A stretch of 64,000 nt of DNA from Vreelandella nanhaiensis (GCF_003990185.1 NZ_RZHF01000009.1:1-64000), one strand, 5' to 3'. Shown: positions 37,969 through 49,100, counted from the stretch's first letter. Translations and numbers: made by a program. Notes: generated by a model from the letters alone, not told the origin.

Positions 37969-38727
37969 ATGTGCTTAATGGCGTTTGCTTGGCAGCCTGA
38001 TACGGCCGTGCCACTACGTTTAGCGGGTAACCGCGATGAGCGCCATGACCGGCCGACCGCCCCCTTGCACTACTGGGCAGATACCCCTGCCTTGTTGGGT
38101 GGACGTGACCTTGAAGCGGGCGGCTCGTGGCTTGCGGCAGCGCGCGGGGGGAGAGTCGCAGCGCTTACCAATGTACGCGACCCGGCTATCTTTACGCCTG
38201 CCAATGCACCTAGCCGTGGGGAGCTGGTTGCACAGGCGCTGCAATGTAACGATATTGATGAATGGTTAGCACAGCTTGCCGAGCATAAGGCTTACTGCTA
38301 CGCGGGCTTCAATTTGCTGGTGGCAACGCCAGAGCGCCTTTGGCACCTGCACCGCGGCCAGCATGAGGTAACACTGACCAACGTGGCACCCGGCGTGCAC
38401 GGGCTTTCCAACGCTGACCTGAACACGCCCTGGCCTAAACTGTGTGCGGTACGCGAAGCGCTTCAACAAAACGTGATGGGTAACTGGCGCCACGCCGCAG
38501 GTCAGGCGCTGCATGATTCTCATCAAGCGCCTGACACACAACTACCCGATACAGGCGTTGGGTTAGCGCTTGAGCGCCAGCTCTCAGCCGCGTTTATTAT
38601 GGGCGAAACCTACGGTACGCGCGCGACAACATGGCTTACGCTCGATAGCCAAGGCCATGTAAAAATAACCGAACAGCGCTTTGGCCCGCTAGGCCGTTTC
38701 GAAGGTGAAACGACTTTGAGCATATAG
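37969..38727 (+). CDS. NRDE-family protein (TANGO2-like)
   Basis: 252 residues beginning MCLMAFAWQPDTAVPLRLAG then NRDERHDRP. The Cys at position 2 could act as an N-terminal nucleophile, and NRDE names the family. The human relative TANGO2 is linked to heme or lipid handling, but the bacterial role is not settled. Start is supported by GAGGAG (GTGAGGAGTAACG) upstream. Divergent from the receiver-protein gene and convergent with ptsP. Confidence 0.88.
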   Translation: MCLMAFAWQPDTAVPLRLAGNRDERHDRPTAPLHYWADTPALLGGRDLEAGGSWLAAARGGRVAALTNVRDPAIFTPANAPSRGELVAQALQCNDIDEWLAQLAEHKAYCYAGFNLLVATPERLWHLHRGQHEVTLTNVAPGVHGLSNADLNTPWPKLCAVREALQQNVMGNWRHAAGQALHDSHQAPDTQLPDTGVGLALERQLSAAFIMGETYGTRATTWLTLDSQGHVKITEQRFGPLGRFEGETTLSI

Positions 38728-38746
38728 TAAGGCTTCTACCGCAAGG

Positions 38747-41008
38747 TTAATCTCGTGGGGGGAGCAGATGCGAAAGTTGCCACTCGTCCATGCGCTTATT
38801 CAGGTGCTCGTGCACCTGAGTTGGCGTATCCATGCACATGATTTCTGCCAGCAGCGCCTTGGCATCATGTAGTGTTACCCGTCGAATGGCGGCACGGACC
38901 TTAGGCAAGCTGGGCGCATTCATGGAAAGTGCGGTAAAGCCCATAGCCATCAACAGTAACGCACCGGCCGGGTCCCCTGCCAGTTCACCGCAAAGGGAAA
39001 TGGGTTTGTTAAGCCGCCGAGCATCCAGTGAAAGCTCCTGAAGCGCTCCTAACAACGCCGGGTGCAGCGCATCATAAAGGCTGGATACCCGAGGATTATT
39101 ACGGTCAACCGCGAGCAGGTACTGGGTTAAGTCGTTACTGCCCACAGAGAAAAAGTCGACTCGCTTTGCCAACGCATCCATCTGATAAATGGTCGCAGGG
39201 ACTTCGATCATTACACCCACTTTGGGGCGTTTTATGGTGATTCCCTCCTCGCCCAGCTCAATAATCGCGCGATCCAGCAGCTTTAACGCTTCATCGACTT
39301 CCTCGACATTGGTAATCATCGGGAAAAGAACATAAAGGTTATTCAGCCCATGGGAGGCTTTCAGCATGGCGCGCAGCTGAACCATCAGCACTTCCGGGTG
39401 GTCAAGCGTTACCCGCATGCCGCGCCAGCCCAGAAAAGGGTTGGCTTCTTCAATCGGGAAGTACGGCAGGTCTTTATCACCGCCAATATCCAGGGTGCGC
39501 ATAACCACCGGCAGCGGTGCGAAGCCTTCAAGCTGCTCGCGGTACATGCGCATTTGCTCTTTTTCACCCGGAAAGCGCTCGGTGATCATAAACGGCACTT
39601 CGGTACGATAAAGGCCTACTCCGGCAATACGGCTTTTAAGCAGTGTCGTTGCATCAACGGCCAACCCCGTATTCACCATTAGTGGCATTTCATGGCCGTC
39701 CTGGGTAGTGCTGGGCAGGTCCTGTTCGTGTTCTAACAGCTCGCTAAGCACCTTTTCTTCAGCGATCAGATTTTCATAACGTAAGGTAAGGTCAGCGGTC
39801 GGTCGAACAAATAGGCGCCCCCGATGGCCATCCAGCACCACGGGCGCACCATTCAAACGTGGCAAGGGTAAATCCATCATTCCCAACACGGTAGGTATTC
39901 CCATGGCGCGGGCAACGATGGCTACGTGAGAAGTGCTTGAACCGTGCACCGACACAAGCCCTTTGAGCTTATCCCGAGGCACCTCGCCAAGCATGGCAAC
40001 ACTAATTTCATCGCCTACCAAAATGGCATTGTCCGGGTAGGTTTCCGGCGTTGAAGGTGCATCTTCTTGCAAATGGCTCAACACGCGGCGCCCAAGGTCA
40101 CGGATATCGGCTGCGCGCTCGCTCAGGTAGTCGTCATCCACCCGCTCCAGGTATTGAACGTGGCGTCTTACTACATCGGCAAGCGCCCCGGGTGCCCACT
40201 GCCCTTCACGAATGCGTTTTTCAACCTCTTCCGAGAGCGCGGCTTCGCCCAGCATTTGCTGGTAGACATCAAAAAGCGCCAGTTCCTGAGAAGATATACG
40301 GCTTGCCAAACGTTCGGCCGCCGCACGAATCTCATCACGGGTTTTGGCAATCGCCTCTTTTAGGCGCGCAATTTCATAGGCTTCATTGCTGGGGACCAAG
40401 TCTGGCACGCTGTTGAGATCGGCGGGTGGCGTAATCACCACGGCTTCCCCCATGGCAACGCCTGGCGACGCCGCCACTCCCTTGAACATGGCCTGCCCGC
40501 CAGGCAACGCCGGACGAGTCAGGTTACCGGTTGCCAACGCGTGGGCCAACACGCCCGCCAACTGAGCGGCCATGGTCACCAGAAAAGCTTCATCTTCGTC
40601 GTCGTAGCTACGCTTTTCCGCCTGCTGAACCACCAGTACGCCCAGCATTTGGCGTTGGTGAATAATCGGCACACCGAGGAAGCTTGAGTAGCGCTCCTCC
40701 CCGGTGGCTTCAAAATAGCGAAAGTGTGGATGCGATCGGGCATCTTCCAGATTCAAGGGTTCGCTGCGCTTGGCCACCAGCCCCACCAACCCTTCGCCCA
40801 ATGGCAGCACCACATGGCCGACTGCCTGAGTGCGCAACCCGATGGTTTCCATCAGTACCAGTGACTCAAGCGTTTTATCGTAAAGGTAGAACGAGCAGAC
40901 GTCGGTTTGCATCGCCTTACGGATGCGGCGCACCATTGTCGAAAGCGCAGCGTCTAGGTTGCGCGCGCCGTTGACCTCCTGAATAACACGACGCAGTACC
41001 TCAAGCAT
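38747..41008 (-). CDS. ptsP: PEP-protein phosphotransferase of the nitrogen PTS (EI-Ntr)
   Basis: Takes phosphate from PEP and passes it to NPr in the regulatory nitrogen PTS. A GAF domain occupies about residues 15-160 (DVCSFYLYDKTLESLVLME). The swivelling phosphohistidine domain has VHGSSTSHVAIVARAMGIPT (active His). The TIM-barrel PEP-binding domain has GLYRTEVPFM, RTLDIGGDKDLPYF, NPFLGWRGMR, FFSVGSNDLTQYLLAVDR and SLCGELAGDP. The frame extends upstream to 41074, but family members begin MLxxLRxIxxxV, which matches the ATG at 41008. It follows rppH closely. Confidence 0.94.
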   Translation of the reverse strand: MLEVLRRVIQEVNGARNLDAALSTMVRRIRKAMQTDVCSFYLYDKTLESLVLMETIGLRTQAVGHVVLPLGEGLVGLVAKRSEPLNLEDARSHPHFRYFEATGEERYSSFLGVPIIHQRQMLGVLVVQQAEKRSYDDEDEAFLVTMAAQLAGVLAHALATGNLTRPALPGGQAMFKGVAASPGVAMGEAVVITPPADLNSVPDLVPSNEAYEIARLKEAIAKTRDEIRAAAERLASRISSQELALFDVYQQMLGEAALSEEVEKRIREGQWAPGALADVVRRHVQYLERVDDDYLSERAADIRDLGRRVLSHLQEDAPSTPETYPDNAILVGDEISVAMLGEVPRDKLKGLVSVHGSSTSHVAIVARAMGIPTVLGMMDLPLPRLNGAPVVLDGHRGRLFVRPTADLTLRYENLIAEEKVLSELLEHEQDLPSTTQDGHEMPLMVNTGLAVDATTLLKSRIAGVGLYRTEVPFMITERFPGEKEQMRMYREQLEGFAPLPVVMRTLDIGGDKDLPYFPIEEANPFLGWRGMRVTLDHPEVLMVQLRAMLKASHGLNNLYVLFPMITNVEEVDEALKLLDRAIIELGEEGITIKRPKVGVMIEVPATIYQMDALAKRVDFFSVGSNDLTQYLLAVDRNNPRVSSLYDALHPALLGALQELSLDARRLNKPISLCGELAGDPAGALLLMAMGFTALSMNAPSLPKVRAAIRRVTLHDAKALLAEIMCMDTPTQVHEHLNKRMDEWQLSHLLPPRD

Positions 41009-41094
41009 GGACGTTTTACTTTTCACTGTTATTTGCCTCGCTGAGGATCTTTTCGACAGACTTTCACTGCTCATCCAGAGCCGTGGAGCACGCG

Positions 41095-41598
41095 TTATCC
41101 TTCATCATTTTGTGCCAGGCGCTGAACGCGGGGAGAAAGCTCTCTTAACGCGCGCCGATACACCTCTCGTTTGAACGGTACCACTTGCCCTAGCGGGTAC
41201 CAATAGCTTACCCACCGCCAACCATCGAACTCAGGTTTGGGTGTTGCCGTCATGCTGATACGATTTTCCTGACAGCGAATTTTCAGCAAGTACCATTTTT
41301 GTTTCTGGCCAATACACACTGGCCGTGAATGTGTACGAATCATGCGTCGTGGCAGACGGTAGCGCAGCCACCCCCGGGTGCAGGCGATAATATCAACGTC
41401 GTCGGCAGTCAGGCCGATCTCCTCAAAAAGCTCACGAAAGAGGGCTTGTTGTGGTGTCTCGCTTGCTTTAATGCCCCCCTGGGGGAATTGCCACGCATTT
41501 TGCCCTACACGACGCGCCCATAGCAGCTGCCCCTGGCTGTTGGTAATGATAATACCAACATTGGGACGAAAGCCGTCAGCGTCGATCACGGACGTCAC
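41095..41598 (-). CDS. rppH: RNA pyrophosphohydrolase (Nudix)
   Basis: Removes pyrophosphate from the 5' end of transcripts, opening them to RNase E decay. The Nudix box is [27 protein letters not shown], with the expected Gly, Glu and REXXEE spacing (split here as [17 protein letters not shown] and RELFEEIGL). Other family blocks are [15 protein letters not shown] and [12 protein letters not shown]. 167 residues, full length. It is upstream of ptsP, the same order as in E. coli (rppH-ptsP-lgt-thyA). Confidence 0.95.
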   Translation of the reverse strand: MTSVIDADGFRPNVGIIITNSQGQLLWARRVGQNAWQFPQGGIKASETPQQALFRELFEEIGLTADDVDIIACTRGWLRYRLPRRMIRTHSRPVCIGQKQKWYLLKIRCQENRISMTATPKPEFDGWRWVSYWYPLGQVVPFKREVYRRALRELSPRVQRLAQNDEG

Positions 41599-41813
41599 CT
41601 TAATAAATTTTCAGTTATCCCCATTTTTCCACAAGGGCGACAAGCGTATCAATACAATATAACGCTAACTGGCTAATGGCTGCCTTATCGGGTGGGAAAG
41701 AGGTTAGGCAAGAACTGATGACTCTGCGATAATCCGCCCCTTTGTTTTGCCGTTCATATCTAGCTGTTCATACCAATACATCACATATAATGACTGACCA
41801 TAAGGGGAGCGCC

Positions 41814-42470
41814 GTGAGTCTGGCCATTTTCGACCTGGATAATACGCTGATATCCACCGACAGCGATCATGCATGGGGTGAGTTCCTGCTCGAACAGGGA
41901 GCGGTGGACCCGGTTGCCTATCGCGAAGCCAACGAGCGCTTTATGGCCGACTACAATGCAGGCACGCTGGATATGGCAGCCTTTCTGGAAATAGCGCTGA
42001 AACCGCTGGCAGAAAACACGCCGGAACAACTTTCCGCCTGGCACCAGCAGTTTATGGCCAGCAAAATTGAGCCGCATATTCTGCCCAAGGCCGAAGAGCT
42101 TTTGGCCCGTCACCGCACCCGGGGCGATACGCTATTGATTATTACTGCAACGAACCGTTTTATCACCGCGCCGATAGCAGAACGCCTGGGCGTTGACTAC
42201 TTGATCGCTGTTGACCCCGAAGTAGAAAGCGGCCGCTATACCGGACGCGTATCCGGCATTCCCAGCTACCGTGAAGGCAAAGTGACTCGTCTGCATGCCT
42301 GGCTTGAGGATAAGGACTTCACGCTGGACGGCGCTTGGTTCTACAGCGATTCCCATAACGACCTGCCCCTACTTGAAGAAGTTGATCACCCGGTAGCCGT
42401 TGACCCCGACGCCACGCTGCGCAAAATCGCCGAAGAGCGCCAATGGCGGATTATGAGCCTGCGAGATTAA
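41814..42470 (+). CDS. HAD-superfamily phosphatase (SerB-like, HAD-IB)
   Basis: About 218 residues. Motif I is IFDLDNTLISTDSD (nucleophile Asp and acid Asp). Motif II is LLIITATNRFI, motif III Lys in YREGKVTRL, and motif IV FYSDSHNDLPLLEEV. The segment AWGEFLLEQGAVDPVAYREA resembles the HAD-IB hydrolases often found beside rppH in gammaproteobacteria. I chose the GTG at 41814 because AAGGGGAG lies at ideal spacing; the frame is open to 41742 and includes an ATG at 41790 without such a site. Substrate unknown; a phosphomonoester is likely. Confidence 0.88.
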   Translation: MSLAIFDLDNTLISTDSDHAWGEFLLEQGAVDPVAYREANERFMADYNAGTLDMAAFLEIALKPLAENTPEQLSAWHQQFMASKIEPHILPKAEELLARHRTRGDTLLIITATNRFITAPIAERLGVDYLIAVDPEVESGRYTGRVSGIPSYREGKVTRLHAWLEDKDFTLDGAWFYSDSHNDLPLLEEVDHPVAVDPDATLRKIAEERQWRIMSLRD

Positions 42471-42525
42471 CGGCCACCTATGCGCCTGACCGCTTCTACC
42501 CTTGGCTGTACGGATTGACCCGACC

Positions 42526-43674
42526 ATGGCCTTCGATCCACCCACGATACTGACCCTGACCATTGCCATCGCAGCGGCAGCGGCCATTTCTCTGCTGATA
42601 GAGTGGCGCAGCGCCCGCGACAGCGCCCTTCTCTACTGGGCAGCGGGCTTTGCCACGATCACCGTTGGCTGTAGCCTCTCCTTGCTGCGTGCCTATGGCT
42701 ATTTTGTGGTGGGCGTCTGGTTCGCCAACGGTTTGTTGATCTTCGCCCACTGGATGTTCCTGTTGGGCGTCATCCGCTTTGTGGGCGGGCGCCCTTCGCG
42801 CTTATGGACGCTGCTGCCCGCCTTGTGGAGCTTGCTGCTCCTGCTTCCTGAAGGCCCGGAAAGTTCGAAACTTTATCTGATTGCCAATTCACTGCTGGTA
42901 GGGTTTGTATCGCTCAGGGCCAGCGCTCTGTTAAGGCTCGAGCCCGACATGGCGACGGTCGGCACCCGCCAATTACACTACGTGCTGTTGGCTCACGGCG
43001 TGTTCTATATTGCCAAGGCGGCGATGCCCCTTATACCCGGCACGCTGATCGATCTTTCCATTTTTCGCGGGGTCATTATCCGCGTTTCGCTTGTTGAAGG
43101 CGTGATGGCCATACTGCTGATCGCCCTTTCCATGACCGGCACGGTACGCTACCGGCGCGAAAGCGTGATCAAGCGCCTAGCCGAGAGCGACCCGCTGACA
43201 TCGCTCTATAACCGGCGCGGCTTCGAAGCCTGCGCTCGCCGCAGCCTGGCGAACGTGACGCCGGCGCATCCAGGGGCGCTTTTGTTGATCGATATCGATC
43301 ATTTCAAGCTTGCCAATGATCTTCACGGCCATGCGGCGGGTGATTTTCTGCTGATAACCTTGAGCGACCTTGCCCAGCAGATACTACCCGAAGGGGCGCT
43401 TAAAGCCCGCCTGGGTGGTGACGAATTCGCTTTTCTTCTTAGCGATACATCAGCGCAGCAGATTCGATGCGTAGGCGAGGAGCTACGCGTGCGCTTTAAC
43501 GAAGTAGCCACTAAAACCTTCAATACGCCCTACCCGGTCACTCTAAGCCTGGGCGCCACCCTGTTCAGCCAGCCGCCCAAGGATCTCAACGCCCTGCTGG
43601 AGCAGAGCGACCAAGCGCTCTACGAAGCAAAACGCAATGGCCGTGACCGCCTTGAGGTGCTGGCGAACGGTTGA
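42526..43674 (+). CDS. Membrane diguanylate cyclase (GGDEF)
   Basis: Makes cyclic di-GMP from two GTP. Residues 1-205 contain six to seven hydrophobic segments (ILTLTIAIAAAAAISLLIEW; WMFLLGVIRFVGG; VMAILLIALSMTGTV). The C-terminal domain has SDPLTSLYNRRGFEACARR, LLIDIDHFKLANDLHGHAAG and the intact active-site loop RLGGDEFAFLL. No RxxD inhibitory-site motif is visible five residues before GGDEF (GALKAR instead), so product feedback may be absent. ATG 42526 is preferred to a TTG at 42502. It probably shares transcription with the HAD gene. Confidence 0.9.
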   Translation: MAFDPPTILTLTIAIAAAAAISLLIEWRSARDSALLYWAAGFATITVGCSLSLLRAYGYFVVGVWFANGLLIFAHWMFLLGVIRFVGGRPSRLWTLLPALWSLLLLLPEGPESSKLYLIANSLLVGFVSLRASALLRLEPDMATVGTRQLHYVLLAHGVFYIAKAAMPLIPGTLIDLSIFRGVIIRVSLVEGVMAILLIALSMTGTVRYRRESVIKRLAESDPLTSLYNRRGFEACARRSLANVTPAHPGALLLIDIDHFKLANDLHGHAAGDFLLITLSDLAQQILPEGALKARLGGDEFAFLLSDTSAQQIRCVGEELRVRFNEVATKTFNTPYPVTLSLGATLFSQPPKDLNALLEQSDQALYEAKRNGRDRLEVLANG

Positions 43675-43716
43675 GAGCCTGGCAGCACTACCGTATCTCG
43701 CTTCTTACGCCCCATC

Positions 43717-43758
43717 ACCCAACCGCGACAGCGCTTGGCGGCTTACCACGCGCTACGG
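43717..43758 (+). repeat. Partial type-B palindromic repeat
   Basis: Contains CAGCGCTTGGCGGC and the full tail TTACCACGCGCTACG, but lacks the CCGCGGGTGC block. It lies in the gap between the diguanylate cyclase gene and the mdh terminator. Confidence 0.65.
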
Positions 43759-43785
43759 GTATGGCGCTACATTCGGTGCTGGCAA

Positions 43786-43820
43786 TAAAAAACCCCGCAA
43801 GCATAGCTTGCGGGGTTTTG
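43786..43820. terminator. Bidirectional terminator between ggdef gene and mdh
   Basis: Stem CCCCGCAAGC/GCTTGCGGGG with a short ATA loop, flanked by AAAAAA on the left and TTTT on the right. It can serve the plus-strand cyclase gene and the minus-strand mdh. Confidence 0.92.
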
Positions 43821-43847
43821 CGTTACTGGCAGAGCCAGCGGGCGCGT

Positions 43848-44825
43848 TTAGCCGAGCAGATGCTCAACTGCTGCACGCTCTTCACGTAATTCTTTCTCGG
43901 TAGCTTTCATCTTCTCTTGGCTGAATTCGTCAAGCTCGAAGCCTTGTACGATTTCGTATTTGCCACCCTGACAACGAACCGGGTAGGAGTAGATGATGCC
44001 TTCTTCGATGCCGTAGCTGCCGTCAGACGGAATCGCCATGCTGACGATGCCATCAGTGCCCAGCGCCCAATCACGCATGTGATCAATGGCAGAAGACGCC
44101 GCTGATGCTGCAGAAGAGGCACCGCGTGCTTTGATGATGGCCGCACCGCGCTGTTGAACAGTGGGGATAAAGTCGTTTTCGTACCAGTCACGCTCAACCA
44201 GGTCAGATGCGGCTTTGCCGTCAACCTTGCATTGCGCAATATCCGGGTACTGAGTGGCGCTGTGGTTGCCCCAGATGATCATGTTCTCAACGTCGTTAAC
44301 ATGCTTGCCGGTTTTTTGTGCCAGCTGAGTCAACGCACGGTTGTGGTCCAGGCGCGTCATGGCGGTGAACTGGCCTTTGTCGAGATCTGGCGCGTTGCAG
44401 GAGGCAATCAACGCATTGGTGTTGGCCGGGTTGCCAACTACCAATACCTTCACGTCACGGCTGGCGTGATCGTTAAGCGCTTTGCCTTGTACAGAGAAGA
44501 TCGCGGCGTTGGCTTCCAGCAGATCTTTACGCTCCATACCCGGACCGCGCGGGCGAGCACCTACCAGCAGAGCGAAATCAGCATCTTTGAACGCGACGTT
44601 CGGATCGTCTGTGGCAACAATGTCCTGTACCAGCGGGAAAGCACAGTCGTTGACTTCCATCACCACGCCATTCAGCGCATCCATTGCCTGAGGAATTTCG
44701 AGCAATTGAAGAATAACGGGCTGATCCGCGCCCAGCATGTCGCCAGCGGCGATGCGGAAAATAAGAGAGTAGCTGATCTGGCCGGCACCGCCGGTAATCG
44801 CAATACGTACGGGATCTTTCATCAT
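43848..44825 (-). CDS. mdh: Malate dehydrogenase
   Basis: NAD-dependent oxidation of malate to oxaloacetate in the TCA cycle. 325 residues. The NAD fold is [17 protein letters not shown], and the substrate loop is [15 protein letters not shown] (Arg residues that select a dicarboxylate). Further motifs are [12 protein letters not shown], the [10 protein letters not shown] segment, and the catalytic His in [12 protein letters not shown]. This is the cytoplasmic-type MDH common in proteobacteria rather than the E. coli LDH-like form. Confidence 0.96.
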   Translation of the reverse strand: MMKDPVRIAITGGAGQISYSLIFRIAAGDMLGADQPVILQLLEIPQAMDALNGVVMEVNDCAFPLVQDIVATDDPNVAFKDADFALLVGARPRGPGMERKDLLEANAAIFSVQGKALNDHASRDVKVLVVGNPANTNALIASCNAPDLDKGQFTAMTRLDHNRALTQLAQKTGKHVNDVENMIIWGNHSATQYPDIAQCKVDGKAASDLVERDWYENDFIPTVQQRGAAIIKARGASSAASAASSAIDHMRDWALGTDGIVSMAIPSDGSYGIEEGIIYSYPVRCQGGKYEIVQGFELDEFSQEKMKATEKELREERAAVEHLLG

Positions 44826-45046
44826 TGCTCCTTGGTTGGTTCGCCTTAGGGTGGGTCGACAGAACTCAAGATGCCAAGATGGTATGCTCAGTCATGTAAA
44901 AACTCAATCATACATACGGCGACTTCCCTCTCGCCTGCCCGCCAAGCACTCGCTGCTGGCCATTAGTTGCGCTATTGTATCGCTGCTCTTTTTTTCTCGT
45001 TCATGTGTTGTTCAACACCGTTGCCAGGGATACAGGCCTCTTTAAT

Positions 45047-46132
45047 ATGCGCAAGTTCCGCTCTTCTTACGCCTTAGCAAGCTTGCTGGTGCTTGGCTTG
45101 GTTGTCTGGTTAGTGCTGGGCGACTTTCAGCGCTTTCAGCCAGCCCCGCCCGAAGCGGAGAGCTCTGGGCAGGTAAGCAGCCCACGCGTCGAAATTACCC
45201 CGCTCACCAGTACGCTGTTCATTCCTCAACAGTTGATCCAAGGCCAGTTGACTGCCGATCGTGAAGTGACGCTACGCGCCAACGTAGGCGGGTTTGTGGT
45301 GGAAAAACCCGTCGACCAGGGTAGCCCCGTTGAGGCAGGCGATACACTGCTGGTACTGGATAACGATGCGTTACCAGAGCGTTTGCAACAGGCGCGCGAT
45401 GAGCTATCGCTTGCCCAGGCCGAATACTCCGGCGCCCAGAACCTGCGCCAGCGCCAGCTGATTTCCCAGCCGGAGCTACTGCGCTTGCAAGCCTCGTTGA
45501 GTGCGAGTGCAGCGCAAGTGGCCCAGCTTGAAAAGCAGCTGGCTGATTCACGCCCGCAAGCGCCTTTTAGCGGCACACTGGATCGTGTGCAGGTGGAGCT
45601 TGGCGATCTTGTACAGCCCGGCGAAGAGTGGGGCCGCCTGGTGGATGACAGCCGTTTGACCGGTGCAGCCTGGGTATCCCAGCAACAAGTGGGCGATCTT
45701 TCCGTTGGCCTGCCCGTCACTGCGCGCTTGCTCAATGGTGCGCATCTTGAAGGTGAGCTGAGCTTTATCAGCCGTCGCGCTGATGAATCGACGCGTACGT
45801 TCTATGTCGAAGCCACGCTGGATAATCCCCTGCAACTGCCCATGGCGGGCGGCAGCGCGGAGCTTACCATTACACTACCACCTCGTTCGGTACATCGGCT
45901 CTCTCCTGCGCTGTTGTCGCTTGACCATGAAAATCAGTTAACCATCAAGCATATCAACGCCGACAATGAAGTGGTTCAGACACCTGTAGAGCTGGTCAGC
46001 GCGACGATTGAAAGCGCCTACGTCAGCGGCCTGCCCGACCAGGTCCGCCTGATCACGCTGGGCGCTGGCCTTGTTAACCCGGGTGAGGTCGTCGACCCTG
46101 TCACTGTTGACGCTGCATCCGAGGCCCACTGA
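45047..46132 (+). CDS. RND efflux periplasmic adaptor (membrane fusion protein)
   Basis: Connects an RND pump to an outer-membrane channel. An N-terminal membrane anchor (SYALASLLVLGLVVWLVLG) precedes a biotinyl-lipoyl-like domain (VTLRANVGGFVVEKPVDQGS), a short alpha-hairpin (LQQARDELSLAQAEYSGAQ) and a beta-barrel (WGRLVDDSRLTGAAWVSQQ). The ATG at 45047 (MRKFRSS) is preferred to an in-frame start at 44975, which would add residues unlike the family. The stop overlaps the pump start (TGATG). No TolC-like gene is present nearby. Confidence 0.9.
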   Translation: MRKFRSSYALASLLVLGLVVWLVLGDFQRFQPAPPEAESSGQVSSPRVEITPLTSTLFIPQQLIQGQLTADREVTLRANVGGFVVEKPVDQGSPVEAGDTLLVLDNDALPERLQQARDELSLAQAEYSGAQNLRQRQLISQPELLRLQASLSASAAQVAQLEKQLADSRPQAPFSGTLDRVQVELGDLVQPGEEWGRLVDDSRLTGAAWVSQQQVGDLSVGLPVTARLLNGAHLEGELSFISRRADESTRTFYVEATLDNPLQLPMAGGSAELTITLPPRSVHRLSPALLSLDHENQLTIKHINADNEVVQTPVELVSATIESAYVSGLPDQVRLITLGAGLVNPGEVVDPVTVDAASEAH

Positions 46133-49100
46133 TGCGCCAGTTGATTGATGCCGCGCTTCACCATACGCGCACCACGCTGTTTCTATTGGTCAGCCTGTTA
46201 CTCGCTGGCGTTGTCGCCTGGCAGGTCATTCCCAAGGAAGCCAACCCCGATGTCACGATCCCGCTGATCTATGTGTCGCTGACATTGGAGGGCGTTAGCC
46301 CGGAGGATGGCGAGCGTTTGTTGATTCGCCCCATGGAGCAAGAGCTGCGGGGCATTGAAGGGCTACGCAAGTTCACAGCCCAATCAAGCGAAGGCCACGC
46401 TTCTATTTCCCTGGAGTTCGACCCTGGGTTCGATCCTGACATGGCACTTTCCGACGTTCGTGACCGGGTTGATATCGCTCGTAACGAGCTGCCTTCGGAG
46501 GCAGATGAGCCGCGCGTCATGGAGGTCAACGTTTCGGAGTTTCCGGTACTCAGTATTGGTCTTTCCGGGCAGTTGGACACTCGCGAACGAATTACCGTGG
46601 CGCGTCGGTTGAAGGAAGAGATTGAAGGTATCGCCGACGTTCTGGAAGTCGATATTGCCGGCGAACAGGAGGATCTTCTGGAGATCGTGGTCGACCCGCT
46701 GGTGCTGAATAGCTACGGCATCGATTTTAACGAGCTATTCAACATGGTTTCCAACAACAACCGGCTGGTGGCGGCAGGCAGCCTGGATACCGGTGCGGGT
46801 CGCATGGCGATGAAGGTACCCGGCGTTATCGAATCGCTCGAAGATGTCATGAACATGCCAGTCAAAGTAGATGAAGATCGCGTTGTGACATTTGGCGATG
46901 TCGCCTGGATTCATCCCACCTTTAAAGACCCTGAAGGCTTTGCGCGCATCGATGACCAGCCAGCCGTGGTATTGGAAATTTCCAAACGCGCAGGCGCCAA
47001 CATCATTGCCACCATTGCCGCCGTGCGCGAGACACTGGACCAGGCAAGCGACCTTCTGCCCGAGCAATTAAGTGTCACAACGATTCTTGATCAGTCGACC
47101 ACCGTCGAGGATATGCTATCAGAACTTCTCAACAACGTGCTGACGGCAGTCGTTCTGGTATTGATCGTCGTGGTCGCCGTGATGGGTCTGCGTATGGCAC
47201 TCCTGGTGGGTCTGACTATCCCGGGCGCTTTTTTAACCGGCATTCTGCTGGTTTGGGCGTTTGGATTCACACTCAATATCGTGGTGCTGTTCGCCCTCAT
47301 TCTGGTAGCGGGCATGCTGGTGGATGGAGCGATTGTAGTTAGCGAGTTGGCGGATCGACATCTGCGTGAAGGCCAATCGCCCCACCAAGCGTGGCTGAAT
47401 GCCGCCTCACGCATGAGCTGGCCGGTGATAGCCTCAACCGCCACCACGCTTGCAGTGTTTATGCCTCTGCTGTTCTGGCCCGGCATGGTCGGCCAGTTCA
47501 TGAAATACCTGCCGGCGACGGTGATTCTTTGTTTATTGGCATCGCTGGCCATGGCACTAATTTTCTTGCCCACGCTTGGGCGACTGTTTACCCGCACGGC
47601 GGCGGTGCCGACCCAAGAAGACACTCGCCCCGATCAAAGCACCCGAATGGGCCGTGGCTATCGGCGCCTGCTTTCCCGACTGCTGGCGCACCCAGGTTGG
47701 GTATTGATAGTCGCCCTGCTGCTTCTGGCGTTAATTTACACGGCTTACGGGCGCTTTAATCACGGCGTGGATTTCTTCCCCAATGTTGAGCCGGACAGCG
47801 CCCAGGTATTGGTACGCGCCCGGGGCGACTTCTCCGCCCAGGAAACAGATGCCATTGTTCAGCGCGTTGAAGCGCGGCTGTCTGGCATGAGTGAAGTACA
47901 GGCGCTCTACGCGCGTTCGTTTGCAACGCCCAATGAACAGCTGGGTAACGATGTAATTGGCATGCTCCAGTTCCAGTTTATCGAGTGGTATGAGCGTCGG
48001 CCTTCACGCGAAATATTGGCGGACATGGCCGAACGCGCAAGCGACATTCCGGGTATTCGCCTGGAGTTTCAGGAGCAGGAAATGGGGCCAGGGGGCGGCA
48101 AGCCGATCGTGCTGGAAGTGAGCGCCCTGAACCCAAGCGTTGCCGACTCAGGAGTCGATCAACTGCAGGCCATCATGCACGAGCTGGGCGGCTTCGTTGC
48201 CATTCAAGATAACCGTAGCCTGCCTGGGGTTGAATGGCGCATCAATGTGGACCGTGAAGCAGCCGCGCGCATGGGCACCAATATCACCACCATCGGTAGC
48301 GCCGTGCAACTGCTCACAACCGGCCTGCAGGTGGCCAGCTACCGCCCGCCTGAAGTCAGCGATGAGGTGGATATCCGCGTTCGTTTACCCGAAGGCTGGC
48401 GCTCGCTTGACCAGCTGGGCCGCATGACGATTAATACCCCACGTGGGCAGGTGCCGATTTCACACTTCGTAGAGATTGCCCCAGCGCCCAAAGTGGGCAC
48501 GCTAAACCGCATTGATGGGCGCCGGGCAATTACCGTTGAAGCTGATCTCGCGCCCGGGTACTTGGCGGACGAACGCTTAAGCGCGCTGTTCCAGGCAGCT
48601 CAAGACCGCTTGCCAGATGGCTTGATGGTTAACGTTGCCGGCGAGCAGGAAGATCAGTTGGAGGCGATGCAGTTCTTGATCAGCGCTTTCTTTGTGGCCA
48701 TTGGGTTGATGTCGCTGATCCTGGTCACCCAATTCAACAGCTTCTATCAAGCCATTCTGGTGTTGTCAGCCATCGTTTTCTCGACGGCGGGCATTCTGAT
48801 AGGCCTGCTGATAACGGGCCAGGCATTTGGCATCGTGATGGTGGGCATGGGGGTCATCGCGCTGGCCGGTATCGTGGTGAACAACAACATCGTATTGATC
48901 GATACCTATAACGAGCTGCGCCGCGAAGGGTTGGCACCCGGCGAAGCCGCGCTGGAAGCCGGCTGTTTGCGCCTGCGCCCCGTACTGTTGACGGCTATCA
49001 CAACGGTTCTGGGCCTGATGCCGATGGTACTGGGCATGAACGTTAATTTGTTCGCGCCGTCGCTGGGTTTCAACGCGCCTTCAGCGCAGTGGTGGACGCA

